Origin: Promicromonospora thailandica
GTDB taxonomy: Bacteria > Actinomycetota > Actinomycetes > Actinomycetales > Cellulomonadaceae
Assembly (NCBI RefSeq): GCF_024171955.1
Contig: NZ_JAMTCS010000005.1
Location: 248,001 to 312,000, forward strand
DNA length: 64,000 nt
Direction of reading: 5' to 3'
Shown here: positions 15,928-24,623 of the stretch, piece after piece
Layout of the letters: each line of letters begins with the position of its first letter
Numbering within the stretch: the stretch's first letter is position 1
The notes under the pieces: generated by a model
What the model saw: the letters and a program-made list of their open reading frames with translations, nothing else
Told to the model about the DNA's origin: nothing
Database searches by the model: none
Translations under genes and position numbers: made by a program

Positions 15928-16878
15928 CTATGGCCACTCCTTAAGCGGTGGTGGGAATGATGGATCGGGCGACATGTAGGCAACATTGCTAGCTATAATT
16001 ACTACAGATTGCCACCCGACCGCGTCAAACGCGATGGATCCGCGGGCGACTATTCTGCCAAAGACAGTCGCGAGATGGGCGGGAGTCGGTGGGGCGGGGA
16101 TCGGAAGAAGCGCGGTTGACTTCTTGCAGACGATAACCATTACCAGGCACTTCTCGTAGCCAGGTTCCGAGGTGATTATTTGAAAGGCGAACTCCTGCAG
16201 GAATTCCGTGCGGCCCAGAACCTGCTTGAACACTTGGCGTCCTTGGGTCAAGACAGGGGTGGAAGCAAAATCCGAGGTTCTTTCGAACAGATCAGGCAGT
16301 CGCACGGCGACAGGGCCTTGGTCCAGGGCGTATGTGCCTTCAGTGTCAAGCCACGATTGATCCATGTCGAGTGCTTGGATTGATTGGTGAAAGATTTCGG
16401 GTGGCTGTACCCAATTGATATACTTCTCCACTTTGCTTCGTAAGTGTGATGCGATGCTGCCCGAATCGATCAACTTGTTCCGCACATCCTGAGAGAGCTG
16501 TGCACTGAACTCATCAGTCCCGAACCTGCGAGCAAATAGCGTGCTTGCAATAGGACTCCAAGATCGAACATCCTCCTTGGCTACATCCAGCCAGATTGTG
16601 ATGAGGCGACTTCTTGGCCCCACCTCAAGCCAACTGTCAAACTCCGCGGGAGCCCAGATTTTTGCTGGATTGAAGAAGGCTTTTGATAGAACAACAATGC
16701 CGACCCGGGAATTATTCATACCCCTATCGAGCTGTTCACGCAAACTGCGCCCAGATTCGAGTTCGTTGTCGTCGTACCAGACTCGAAATCCTTCATTGCG
16801 CAGTTCTTCGACTATTGCGCGGACGGTTGGCTTATCCTCCCAGGCGTGTGCCAGGTAGACATCAAACTCGAAGGTCAT
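15928..16878 (-). CDS. TIR-domain protein with unknown C-terminal domain
   Basis: 316 residues from ATG 16878. Residues 4-135 form a TIR domain: F-D-V-Y-L-A-H-A-W-E-D-K, then F-R-V-W-Y-D-D-N-E-L, then V-G-I-V-V-L-S-K-A-F-F, then W-A-P-A-E-F-D-S-W. The Glu in A-E-F fits the catalytic position of NAD-cleaving bacterial TIRs. Residues 140-316 have no name I can give; they may sense phage infection. The gene is transcribed from a leaderless promoter (TAGGAT). No SAVED, STING or Argonaute gene is adjacent. The AAA_13 gene is divergent across 378 bases, so a two-gene system is possible but not shown. Confidence 0.8.
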   Translation of the reverse strand: MTFEFDVYLAHAWEDKPTVRAIVEELRNEGFRVWYDDNELESGRSLREQLDRGMNNSRVGIVVLSKAFFNPAKIWAPAEFDSWLEVGPRSRLITIWLDVAKEDVRSWSPIASTLFARRFGTDEFSAQLSQDVRNKLIDSGSIASHLRSKVEKYINWVQPPEIFHQSIQALDMDQSWLDTEGTYALDQGPVAVRLPDLFERTSDFASTPVLTQGRQVFKQVLGRTEFLQEFAFQIITSEPGYEKCLVMVIVCKKSTALLPIPAPPTPAHLATVFGRIVARGSIAFDAVGWQSVVIIASNVAYMSPDPSFPPPLKEWP

Positions 16879-16884
16879 TCGGTA

Positions 16885-16890
16885 ATCCTA
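16885..16890 (-). promoter_or_regulatory. -10 box TAGGAT, leaderless TIR gene
   Basis: TAGGAT on the minus strand is followed by six bases and then ATG 16878, the expected leaderless spacing. Confidence 0.55.
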
Positions 16891-17244
16891 GCGTCCAACC
16901 ACGCTGATGGCGAGGATGAAAATACTCGGTTTATTGGATCGAATGCTTTGCGGGAATACTGTCCAAGTTCGATCGTCGGGCTCAATGGGTAGGCCGCTCA
17001 GTGGTAATATCGCGAAAACCAGGGCAGGGGGTGGGCCGCTCAGCGGGGGCGTGGGAGGCGTGGCTGCCAGTGCCGGGTTGGCCGCCGCGGATAGAAGAAC
17101 CGCCGAGCGGGCGATCGACTAGCTGGACCAAGGATGTGACGACGACCCCTCATTACACGCCTCGGCTCGGGTGAACTCTTCCTGATGGTGCCAAAATCGA
17201 AGCTTCCAATCGTCTTCCTCCTGGGGTCTGTCCCTGCTCGTGGC
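16891..17244. other. Gene-free stretch between TIR and AAA_13 genes
   Basis: A 71-codon frame at 16907-17122 starts inside the TIR promoter region and is Gly/Ala-rich by chance. Two partly similar segments, GTAGGCCGCTCAGTGG and GTGGGCCGCTCAGCGG, start near 16988 and 17031. No gene is supported. Confidence 0.4.
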
Positions 17245-17250
17245 TAGCGT
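17245..17250 (+). promoter_or_regulatory. -10 box TAGCGT, leaderless AAA_13 gene
   Basis: TAGCGT is followed by CAGACC and then ATG 17257, the same six-base spacing as for the TIR gene. Confidence 0.5.
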
Positions 17251-17256
17251 CAGACC

Positions 17257-19545
17257 ATGCTTCGACGACTCGACATCAAGGACCAATGGCGGTCTCTAGA
17301 CAAGGGCTTCTGGCCCGACGACCTTCCGTCGGGCAGCCGCACGGTGGTGTATGGCCACAACGGCAGCGGGAAGTCGACACTGTCCGAGCTCCTCCTGAGC
17401 CTCGCCGAAGGCACCAGCGCCACTAGCGTCGCTTGGGAGGACGAGAACAGGCGCCGTACCAACGTCAGTATGGGCGGAGCCGGACCCTCGACGTCCATGG
17501 CGGTCTTCACCCGTAAGTGGGTAGAAACGAACCTGTCGGCGTTTCTCGGCGGCGCGGGCGCTTCAGCCATCGTGACGCTGGGGAAGGAGGCTATCGACGC
17601 TAAGGAGGAGGAAGCCCGACTCGTCGAGGAGATCGGCGGGCTGCGGGACGAGGCGAAAGAAGCCGCCAAGCAGCGGAGGGTAGCCGACGACAAGGTTGGC
17701 AAGTTGGCGCGGGAAGTCCAGGACCGCATCGTCTTTGAGCTCAGGGAGTTTGACTACAAGCGCTTCACGAAGCATCGCTATTCTGTAACTAAAGTCCAGG
17801 AGGAGTTGCGCAAGTACAAGGGCGACTTCCCCAACGACAACGCCCACGCAGACGCTTTGAAGCGGCTAGGTGAAGGTGCACCATCGGCGGTGCGAGAGGT
17901 TACTGCGCCACCCGCTGGCGTCGTTAACGACCTGACTAGCCTGGCGGGGCTGCTGGCCGAAACGCCCACCCGAGTTGCCATCCAAGCGTTGGAACGCAAT
18001 CCGTCAGCTCAGACGTGGGTCGAGCGAGGCGTTGCTCTGCACGAAGGGCTCGACCACTGCCTCTTCTGTGCTGGGGAGATCGACAGCGACCGTCGTGACC
18101 AGTTGGCTCGCCACTTCGACGAGAGCTGGCTCCAGATCCGCGGTAGGGCGAGGGCGATGCTCACCGCTGTCAATGGCGAGAGGCAGGCTCTCGCCGACTG
18201 GCACGCTGCACTGCCGGCCACGACGAGTCTGGCTAGCGACCTGCAAGCGGTCTACGAGGGAGCCGCGCAACAGGCCAAGACCGACGTCGACGACCGTGTC
18301 GCTGCGCTTGCGACCATTGAAACGGTGCTCGACGCCAAGGCCGCCGACCCCAGCGCCACGCCCGAAGCCCCGGACTGGTCAGTGCTTGGCACTACACCGT
18401 CCGCCACCGTCCTCACTCAGGCGGTTGCCGAGCACAACAACCAGGTGCGTCGCCACGCGGAGGCTACCGCCGAGCGAATGCAAATCGTCCTCGATCACCT
18501 GGTCGGTTCACAGAGTGAGGCCTTCCGGAGGCTCGAGGAGCAGGCCAAGGAACTGGCTGCACAGAGCGAGACGGCCGAGAGGTCTGCGGAGTTGGCAGAT
18601 CGACGCCTCGATGAAGTGCGTCAGTCTCGGTTCACTACCAAGGACATGGCCGACACTCTGACTCGCGATCTCGCTCGCGTGTATGGCAAAGACCATCTCA
18701 GTGTGGCGGTCACGCCTGACGGCAAGTCATATGCTTGCCGCCGTGGAGACAAGCCAGGCACGGACCTCAGCGACGGCGAGCGAACCACTCTGTCGTTGCT
18801 CTACTTCCTGCGGAAGCTGGAGGACGAGCAAGTTCCCGGGCTCGACCAAGCACAGCGCATCGTGGTGATCGACGATCCGTCGAGCTCGCTTGACCGGGAA
18901 GCGCTCTTTGCGACTCATCAGTGGCTAATCGACACACTCAAGGGCTTCGGCCAGTACATCGTCCTGACCCACGACTTCAGCTTGCTCCGGCTGTTCATCA
19001 AGTCTCACAAGAACGCCTGGGGCAGATCAATGATGCAGATCAAGAAGGGCGACGTCGAAGAAGTCCGCTTCCCAAAGGTCTCGTTCTTGGAGATGTACGC
19101 GGCCGCGGTTGACGGCGAGCGTCGTTCCCGCGTTGGCAAACTTCCACGTGTCCTGCTCAACAACACGTCGGAGTACGGCTATCTCTTCTCGATGGTCATG
19201 GCGGGGATCACCGACTCCGAGGACCACGAGCGTCTGTTCCTCCTGCCCAACGCTGCTCGCCGTGTTCTTGAGGTGTTCGCCAGCTACAAGGCTCCGCACC
19301 GCACCGACTTCCTGCAGCAACTCGAGATCCTCGTCGAGGCTCAGGAGGGCGAGCCGTACCGAGACGTCTACGACTTCTGCAACCGCTTCTCCCACGGCGA
19401 GGGCAGCGAGAGCATCGACGTACTCGACGCCCGTGCTGTCCATGGGCAGATCCGCAGGTGCATGGAGTTCCTGCGCGCGATCGATAGCCAGCACTTCGAG
19501 CGCATGTGCTCCGCGACTGGAGCCGACCCGACCATGCTCCCGTAG
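17257..19545 (+). CDS. AAA_13 / RloC-like ABC-type ATPase with CxxC hook
   Basis: 762 residues from ATG 17257. Walker A is G-H-N-G-S-G-K-S-T near residue 33. Coiled-coil arms follow, with C-L-F-C at 268-271 at the tip, in the place of a zinc hook. The ABC signature L-S-D-G-E-R-T is at residue 504 and Walker B R-I-V-V-I-D-D-P-S-S-S-L-D near 534. The C-terminal 180 residues include N-R-F-S-H-G-E-G, common in AAA_13 proteins. RloC and PrrC in this group cleave tRNA anticodons on phage infection. I could not place the Arg-Glu-His nuclease triad with certainty, so tRNase activity is inference. It seems to be a single-gene unit next to a TIR gene. Confidence 0.8.
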   Translation: MLRRLDIKDQWRSLDKGFWPDDLPSGSRTVVYGHNGSGKSTLSELLLSLAEGTSATSVAWEDENRRRTNVSMGGAGPSTSMAVFTRKWVETNLSAFLGGAGASAIVTLGKEAIDAKEEEARLVEEIGGLRDEAKEAAKQRRVADDKVGKLAREVQDRIVFELREFDYKRFTKHRYSVTKVQEELRKYKGDFPNDNAHADALKRLGEGAPSAVREVTAPPAGVVNDLTSLAGLLAETPTRVAIQALERNPSAQTWVERGVALHEGLDHCLFCAGEIDSDRRDQLARHFDESWLQIRGRARAMLTAVNGERQALADWHAALPATTSLASDLQAVYEGAAQQAKTDVDDRVAALATIETVLDAKAADPSATPEAPDWSVLGTTPSATVLTQAVAEHNNQVRRHAEATAERMQIVLDHLVGSQSEAFRRLEEQAKELAAQSETAERSAELADRRLDEVRQSRFTTKDMADTLTRDLARVYGKDHLSVAVTPDGKSYACRRGDKPGTDLSDGERTTLSLLYFLRKLEDEQVPGLDQAQRIVVIDDPSSSLDREALFATHQWLIDTLKGFGQYIVLTHDFSLLRLFIKSHKNAWGRSMMQIKKGDVEEVRFPKVSFLEMYAAAVDGERRSRVGKLPRVLLNNTSEYGYLFSMVMAGITDSEDHERLFLLPNAARRVLEVFASYKAPHRTDFLQQLEILVEAQEGEPYRDVYDFCNRFSHGEGSESIDVLDARAVHGQIRRCMEFLRAIDSQHFERMCSATGADPTMLP

Positions 19546-19579
19546 CTGTGTCCGCATCATTGGGACGATCCATGCCGCT

Positions 19580-20908
19580 CTACCAGTTGCTGGTCTCGCG
19601 GTAGGAGAGGGCGCCGTCACCCCAAGCGGGGTCTTCCCCCGGAAAGCCGCTCGGCGGCTCCGCCCCGTCGTACTCCCATTGATCTGGGGGCGGCCCTGCC
19701 GCACCTATGGCAAAGCACCAGCCACTCACCGTACGGCGCCAGGCGTACCACGCTTGGCCGTCCTCTCGGATCTTCATCGTGATCCCGTGGCTCGCGGGCA
19801 GGCCATGACGATCCTGCTCACCATCGAGGAATGCAAGGACTCGCTTCCGATAGCGCCCACCCTGGTTGATGTACCAGCCTCGTTGCCACATGGAGAGGCG
19901 CTGCAAGGTGGCCGTAGTCTCTTTGAACTCCCGCCGATCAAGTCGTCGACCGCGGTCGTCAGTCCCGTCGACGCCTGCGTAGCGCTTCAAGCGCTCCTGC
20001 TCGTCGGCGGCTGCCTGTTCCTTGGCTTCTCTCCGCTCCTTGCGGTCCTTCTGGGCCTGGTGGAACCTCGACACGACGTTCCACGCCGCCTTGAAGCTCG
20101 GCGTCTCGGCGATCTGCTTGCCCCAGTAAATGTCGAAGTGGTGGACCGTCTTCCCGCGGATGTTCAGCCTCACGATGAGTACGATCTTGGCGCGGACCCG
20201 ACTCCGGCGAGTGCCCTTGTTATCGAACTCGATCCAGCCAAACGCCAGCTCGTAGTTCGAGTAGAGACTCAGCGCGTAGAGGAATGGCAGAAGACCGACA
20301 GTCATCCAGATTGGTAGAGCCAGTTCGAGGAGGATCGCACGGCCGTCGAGTTCATTCCATCCCACGATGATCTGCTGGATGTTGTAGGCGAGAAGGCCGA
20401 TGCCGATGATTGCAAGGATGCCTTCAGTAAGGCGCTTCGCCTGCCTGTGTTCGGCCTTGCGCGCAGCGACGACCCCCACGACGGCGACCACAGCAACGAA
20501 CGGCTGAAGGAGCAGTTCTGCGACGAGCGGCAGGACGAACAGATTTGTTAAGAACTCAAGAAACACCGAGATTCCCACCACAGCACCGATTCGATTTCGG
20601 ATGTAGTGCCGCTCCTTCGTGACCTTGCTGATGTTCAACAATAGGACGAAGCCTGTGACGAAGAACCAAACGATTGTCTCCTTGAGGAGGCTCCAGCTCC
20701 AGAGGGATACGAGCGAGCCCAGCCACGCTTCGAGCGCAACGTAGCCCATCAGGAGGCCGACGACGATCAGGATCCTCCGCTCGAGGAAACTCCGAAGAGG
20801 ACTCCGGAGACCAGCTCGCGCCTTCCTGTTCGAGAGAATCACAACCACCAGCACTACAAGCCAAAAGACTGACGCCCACTCACGGTTATCGAGCACTAAG
20901 CATTCCAC
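19580..20908 (-). CDS. Polytopic membrane protein with charged cytoplasmic tail, unknown
   Basis: 442 residues from GTG 20908, with AAAGG just before it. The first 220 residues hold about six membrane segments, such as F-W-L-V-V-L-V-V-V-I-L and A-V-V-A-V-V-G-V-V-A-A. A long soluble part follows, with a charged helix near residues 290-330 (K-D-R-K-E-R-R-E-A-K-E-Q-A-A) and a Trp-rich C-terminal region (W-Q-R-G-W-Y-I-N-Q, W-Y-A-W-R-R). I know no family. It converges on the AAA_13 gene with a 34-base gap. In a defence island a membrane effector role would be reasonable, but this is inference. Confidence 0.6.
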   Translation of the reverse strand: MECLVLDNREWASVFWLVVLVVVILSNRKARAGLRSPLRSFLERRILIVVGLLMGYVALEAWLGSLVSLWSWSLLKETIVWFFVTGFVLLLNISKVTKERHYIRNRIGAVVGISVFLEFLTNLFVLPLVAELLLQPFVAVVAVVGVVAARKAEHRQAKRLTEGILAIIGIGLLAYNIQQIIVGWNELDGRAILLELALPIWMTVGLLPFLYALSLYSNYELAFGWIEFDNKGTRRSRVRAKIVLIVRLNIRGKTVHHFDIYWGKQIAETPSFKAAWNVVSRFHQAQKDRKERREAKEQAAADEQERLKRYAGVDGTDDRGRRLDRREFKETTATLQRLSMWQRGWYINQGGRYRKRVLAFLDGEQDRHGLPASHGITMKIREDGQAWYAWRRTVSGWCFAIGAAGPPPDQWEYDGAEPPSGFPGEDPAWGDGALSYRETSNW

Positions 20909-21055
20909 CCTTTCGAGTGAGCGTGGAATTGGATCAATTGGTCACTCGCTGTGATTATATTTCCTTGCGGTTTACCAGTCCGCCAGCTCCAACTACGCGA
21001 GAATGGCATCGGCCACCTCTGACACCCCAGATGTCACGCCGAGTCAGAAAATCGC

Positions 21056-21763
21056 TTAGTGCGTCCAGAGAGTGGCTGAGAACGAAACTCGAGCGCTGCC
21101 ATCGTGGACAAAATCTGTGACAACGAGACGTGCTGTCGCACCACCCGAAGTGACCGTGCACAGCACATCTCCTACCTTCAAAGGAGTATTGTCAAAGTTT
21201 ATCTCAGTAATTGCATCGGCACCTACTGCCTTTTCTTGACAGGCGGCAGGGTCATCTGCGGGAGGCGCCAGTCTTGAGGTAAACATGGCAACGCTACGCA
21301 CTCCACTGAGATAGCCCAGTCCTGTGCTGAGATCCGGGTCGTTCGGGGTGGTGCTGTGGGCATCCTCGATGGCGAACCACTCATCGGTCAAAACGTCAAA
21401 CGTCATATCTTGTTCGGTAGTTGCGTCCAGATCCACGGTGGGATAGCGGTCCTGTTGCTCGTTCCGGGTACGAATGCTGTCGAGAACGAATTCCCTGTCC
21501 GCGTAGATCAACTCAAAATGCTCGACGGGTGAGCTGGCCTTTGGAGAAGAGGGACCGAAACTCGGCGTTCTCCCATTTTGGCTCGACTCGACCGCCGATG
21601 GTTCAGACTCGGTCACAGTGGGCGCACTTTGTGTGTCCGAATCATCCTTGGTGAGAGCATCCTCAACAAGGACGCTGACAACCGCGGCCATCACTGCTGC
21701 AAGGATCGCCACGATGCCGCCAACCACTAAGGATCGCCTGGAAGCACCTGAACTATCAGACAT
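21056..21763 (-). CDS. Membrane-anchored extracytoplasmic protein, unknown
   Basis: 235 residues from ATG 21763. A short basic N-terminus (R-R-S-L-V-V-G-G-I-V-A-I-L-A-A) leads into one membrane segment without a cleavage site or lipobox. A Ser/Thr/Pro-rich linker follows to about residue 75, then a compact domain with two Cys (A-A-C-Q-E-K and V-L-C-T-V-T) that may form a disulfide outside the cell. It is leaderless from TAGATT. No family is recognised. Confidence 0.6.
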   Translation of the reverse strand: MSDSSGASRRSLVVGGIVAILAAVMAAVVSVLVEDALTKDDSDTQSAPTVTESEPSAVESSQNGRTPSFGPSSPKASSPVEHFELIYADREFVLDSIRTRNEQQDRYPTVDLDATTEQDMTFDVLTDEWFAIEDAHSTTPNDPDLSTGLGYLSGVRSVAMFTSRLAPPADDPAACQEKAVGADAITEINFDNTPLKVGDVLCTVTSGGATARLVVTDFVHDGSARVSFSATLWTH

Positions 21764-21769
21764 ATCCTC

Positions 21770-21775
21770 AATCTA
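21770..21775 (-). promoter_or_regulatory. -10 box TAGATT, leaderless gene at 21763
   Basis: TAGATT on the minus strand is followed by GAGGAT and then ATG; the GAGGAT could also serve as a ribosome site if transcription starts further up. Confidence 0.5.
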
Positions 21776-21871
21776 CGGCTAAAGGCTGAACCGATCTACT
21801 TATCACTTCGAGTTCACCCGATGGCCGATGGCTACATCGACAGCGCCGAGCTGGCCGGCTTCGTGGAGGTG

Positions 21872-22333
21872 TCATGGCATGCGGCGTACGGTCACTGACC
21901 CTCGCAGCTTCATCCCCGCTCGCTTCAACGCCCTAACCACCGTGCTGCCGTCCACACCCAGCTTCTTTCCAATCTGGTTGGTGCTGAGCCCTCGCCGGTA
22001 GAGCTCCTTAGCGCTTTCCACGCGAGCTGGTGTCATCTTGAGCACCGGCCGCTTGGCGACACCTGCTGTCTTGAGATGGTGGTCCACGGTCTGGCGATGC
22101 ACGCCGAACTTTCGTGCGAGGCTCATCTCGGTCTCGCCTAGCCGGTACAGCTCGACCAGCTCTGCCACCTCGTCCGGTGACAACATGCGGTGCTCGCGCA
22201 CGTTCGTTGCTACGGCCGGGTCTGCGGGAGCGGGCGTGACCTGCGAGAGTACTGAGCGACGAGGATCGTCCAGCGCAGCCAGCAGCTGCTCCAGGGCTCC
22301 GCCTCTGTTCGAAAGTGAGTCACAGAGGCGCAC
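21872..22333 (-). CDS. Small protein with two recombinase-type HTH segments
   Basis: Up to 153 residues from GTG 22333; ATG 22189 would give a 105-residue form starting M-L-S-P-D-E-V. It has two similar helix-turn-helix units: E-M-S-L-A-R-K-F-G-V-H-R-Q-T-V-D, and S-T-N-Q-I-G-K-K-L-G-V-D-G-S-T-V-V. These resemble the C-terminal HTH of serine recombinases, but no resolvase catalytic domain is present. It may be a regulator or a leftover of a mobile element at the island edge. Confidence 0.6.
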   Translation of the reverse strand: MRLCDSLSNRGGALEQLLAALDDPRRSVLSQVTPAPADPAVATNVREHRMLSPDEVAELVELYRLGETEMSLARKFGVHRQTVDHHLKTAGVAKRPVLKMTPARVESAKELYRRGLSTNQIGKKLGVDGSTVVRALKRAGMKLRGSVTVRRMP

Positions 22334-22348
22334 AGCTCAGTGGCCTTG

Positions 22349-22402
22349 GAGAACGACCTGAGGGACCGGATCCGGGCGGATCCGGTCCCTCAGGTCGTTC
22401 TC
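22349..22402. terminator. 26-bp perfect hairpin at the island/core junction
   Basis: Two 26-base arms, GAGAACGACCTG...GATCCG and its exact complement, are separated by only GG. It lies 18 bases after the ehuA stop and likely ends the ehu operon transcript; it also separates it from the HTH gene. Confidence 0.8.
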
Positions 22403-22420
22403 AAAGGGTTCCCGTGAGAG

Positions 22421-23200
22421 TCAGAGCACCGCGCGGAGGAACTCCTGGGTGCGCTCGTTCTTCGGCGAGGTGAAGATCTCCTCCGGGTGCGCCTCCTCGA
22501 TGATCTTGCCGCCGTCGAACATCAGCACCCGGTTGGAGACCTCGCGGGCGAACTGCATCTCGTGCGTGACGATCAGCATGGTGATGTCCGTGGTCTCCGC
22601 GATGTTCCGGAGCACGGCGAGCACGTCGGCGACGAGCTCGGGGTCGAGCGCCGATGTCACCTCGTCCAGCAGCAGGATCTCCGGCTCCATGGCCAGCGCC
22701 CGGGCGATGGCGACGCGCTGCTGCTGCCCGCCCGAGAGCTGGGTGGTCCGGGCGTCCCGCTTGTCGGCCAGGCCCACCTTGTCCAGCAGGTCCTCGGCCG
22801 TGGCGACCGCCTCGGCACGGGGCACCCCGAGCACGTGGATCGGGGCCTCGATGATGTTCTCCAGCACCGTCATGTTCGGGAACAGGTTGAACTGCTGGAA
22901 CACCATGCCGACGCGACGCCGCACGAGGCTGCGCCGCTTCTCGGGGATCGCGACACGCTTGCCGCCGCGGATCTCGTGCGTGTACGGCTGCCCGTCGACG
23001 AGGATCAGGCCGTCGTTCGCCTCCTCCAGCGTCATGAGCAGGCGCAGGATGGTCGTCTTGCCGGAGCCCGACGGTCCGATCAGGGTGACCCGGTCGCCGG
23101 CGGCGACCGAGAAGTCCAGCCCGTCGAGCACGACGTTGTCGCCGAAGCGCTTGCCGACGCCCTGGAACTGGATGGCGGGGGTGGTGGCGGTCTCAGGCAA
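22421..23200 (-). CDS. ehuA: Ectoine-type amino acid ABC transporter, ATPase
   Basis: 259 residues from TTG 23200, with GGAG seven bases upstream; its start overlaps the ehuD stop by eight bases. Walker A is G-P-S-G-S-G-K-T-T near residue 42, the Q-loop is F-Q-Q-F-N-L-F-P, the signature L-S-G-G-Q-Q-Q-R and Walker B I-L-L-L-D-E-V-T-S-A-L-D. The short insert Q-P-Y-T-H-E before the Q-loop matches what I recall of EhuA-type ATPases of actinomycetes. It powers uptake by EhuC/D with EhuB. The polar amino acid family is certain; the ectoine substrate is inferred from overall likeness. Confidence 0.85.
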   Translation of the reverse strand: MPETATTPAIQFQGVGKRFGDNVVLDGLDFSVAAGDRVTLIGPSGSGKTTILRLLMTLEEANDGLILVDGQPYTHEIRGGKRVAIPEKRRSLVRRRVGMVFQQFNLFPNMTVLENIIEAPIHVLGVPRAEAVATAEDLLDKVGLADKRDARTTQLSGGQQQRVAIARALAMEPEILLLDEVTSALDPELVADVLAVLRNIAETTDITMLIVTHEMQFAREVSNRVLMFDGGKIIEEAHPEEIFTSPKNERTQEFLRAVL

Positions 23201-23840
23201 GGCGGTTCTCCAATCGGCGGACCAGCAGCGAGGTCGGGTAGCTCACCAGCAGGAAGAGCAGGCCGACCATGGTGATCGCCTCGATGTAGCGGAAGTTGTT
23301 CCCGCCGTACTGCTGGGCGGCCGTGTACATCTCGACCACCCCGATCGCGAACAGGAACGGCGTCTCCTTGAACATGGAGATCGCGTAGTTGCCCAGCCCG
23401 GGCAGCGTGTTGCGGATGGCCTGCGGCAGCACGACGGCGGTCCACGTGCGGCGCCGGGGCAGGTCCAGCGCGACGGCGGCCTCCCACTGACCCCTCGGCA
23501 CCGCGTCGATACCGGCCCGGTAGACCTCGGACATGTACGTCGCGTAGTGGACGCCCAGCACCACGCAGCCGATCGCGAGCGACGGGAACTGCGTGAAGAC
23601 CAGGTTCGCGAAGACGAGCTGGACCAGCAACGGGGTGGACCGGACGAACTCGACCAGGACGGCGACCGGGACGGTCACGACGCGCAGGCCCGACCGGCGC
23701 ACGACCGCGACGAACAGACCGAGGACCGCGGCGATCACCATGCCGACGACGGTCGCGAGGACGGTGATCCACAGGCCGTCGACCAGCGCGGGCAGCACGG
23801 CCGCGGCGTGGTCCCAGCTCCATGCCTCTGTCTCAGTCAT
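23193..23840 (-). CDS. ehuD: Ectoine-type ABC transporter permease EhuD
   Basis: 215 residues from ATG 23840, which has GGGAGG upstream and overlaps the ehuC stop; the longer frame from 23954 is not used. Four to five membrane segments are visible. The loop Y-R-A-G-I-D-A-V-P-R-G-Q-W-E-A-A is the ATPase-coupling EAA motif of polar amino acid permeases. It pairs with EhuC in the membrane. Confidence 0.85.
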   Translation of the reverse strand: MTETEAWSWDHAAAVLPALVDGLWITVLATVVGMVIAAVLGLFVAVVRRSGLRVVTVPVAVLVEFVRSTPLLVQLVFANLVFTQFPSLAIGCVVLGVHYATYMSEVYRAGIDAVPRGQWEAAVALDLPRRRTWTAVVLPQAIRNTLPGLGNYAISMFKETPFLFAIGVVEMYTAAQQYGGNNFRYIEAITMVGLLFLLVSYPTSLLVRRLENRLA

Positions 23841-24615
23841 CCTGGGCACCTCCCTTCGCGGCGGGTACGGCGGCCGGGGGCGGGGCGACGGAGGCGGCGG
23901 TCGCGGACGCCGGCGGCGCCAGACGGAGCACCTCGCGCAGCGACGGTCCGGCACCGATCCGGTGCTTGGCCCGGACCTCGATCGCGTTCATGACCAGCGT
24001 GAGCAGGTAGGCCACCGCGAAGTAGAGCAGCAGGCCCACCGTGTAGGAGAACACCGTCTCCGAGGAGCGCTGGCGCAGCTCGCCGATGAAGAAGTTGAGG
24101 TCGTGCAGGCTGATGTACGCGGCGAGCGCGGAACCCTTGACGAGCTGGATGAGCAGGTTGGTGAACATCGGCATCATCAGCGGCCACGCCTGCGGCATGA
24201 TCACGCGGCGGAGCCGGTGCACCGGGCCGAGGTCGAGCGCGGTCGCGGCCTCCCACTGGCCCCGCGGCACGGAGTTGATCGAGCCCCGCACCACCTCGGA
24301 GGCGTACGCCCCGTAGTTGAGGCCCAGCGCGACGATGCCGCACGCGAGCGGGTCGAGCTCGACGTAGAACGGCGGGAGCGGCAGCACGTAGTACATCCAG
24401 AAGATCTGCACCACGAGTGACGTGCCGCGGAAGAACTCGACGACGATGCGGGACGGGACCCGCGCCCAGCGCGTCCGTGCCCGCGAGGCGAGCCCCAGCG
24501 TGAACGCGACGACCAGCGCGAGCAACGCCCCGCCGACGGTGAGCTCGAGCGTGACGAGGATGCCCTCGCCGAGCTGCGGCAGCAGCTCGGCGAGGATCTG
24601 CGGATTGTCTGACAC
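23833..24615 (-). CDS. ehuC: Ectoine-type ABC transporter permease EhuC
   Basis: 260 residues from ATG 24615. It has the same fold as EhuD, with EAA loop V-R-G-S-I-N-S-V-P-R-G-Q-W-E-A-A near residue 110. F-F-R-G-T-S-L-V-V-Q-I-F-W is typical of the family. A 40-residue Ala/Pro-rich cytoplasmic tail follows the last membrane segment. It is nine bases from the ehuB stop. Confidence 0.85.
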   Translation of the reverse strand: MSDNPQILAELLPQLGEGILVTLELTVGGALLALVVAFTLGLASRARTRWARVPSRIVVEFFRGTSLVVQIFWMYYVLPLPPFYVELDPLACGIVALGLNYGAYASEVVRGSINSVPRGQWEAATALDLGPVHRLRRVIMPQAWPLMMPMFTNLLIQLVKGSALAAYISLHDLNFFIGELRQRSSETVFSYTVGLLLYFAVAYLLTLVMNAIEVRAKHRIGAGPSLREVLRLAPPASATAASVAPPPAAVPAAKGGAQDD

Positions 24616-24623
24616 GTGCCCGG

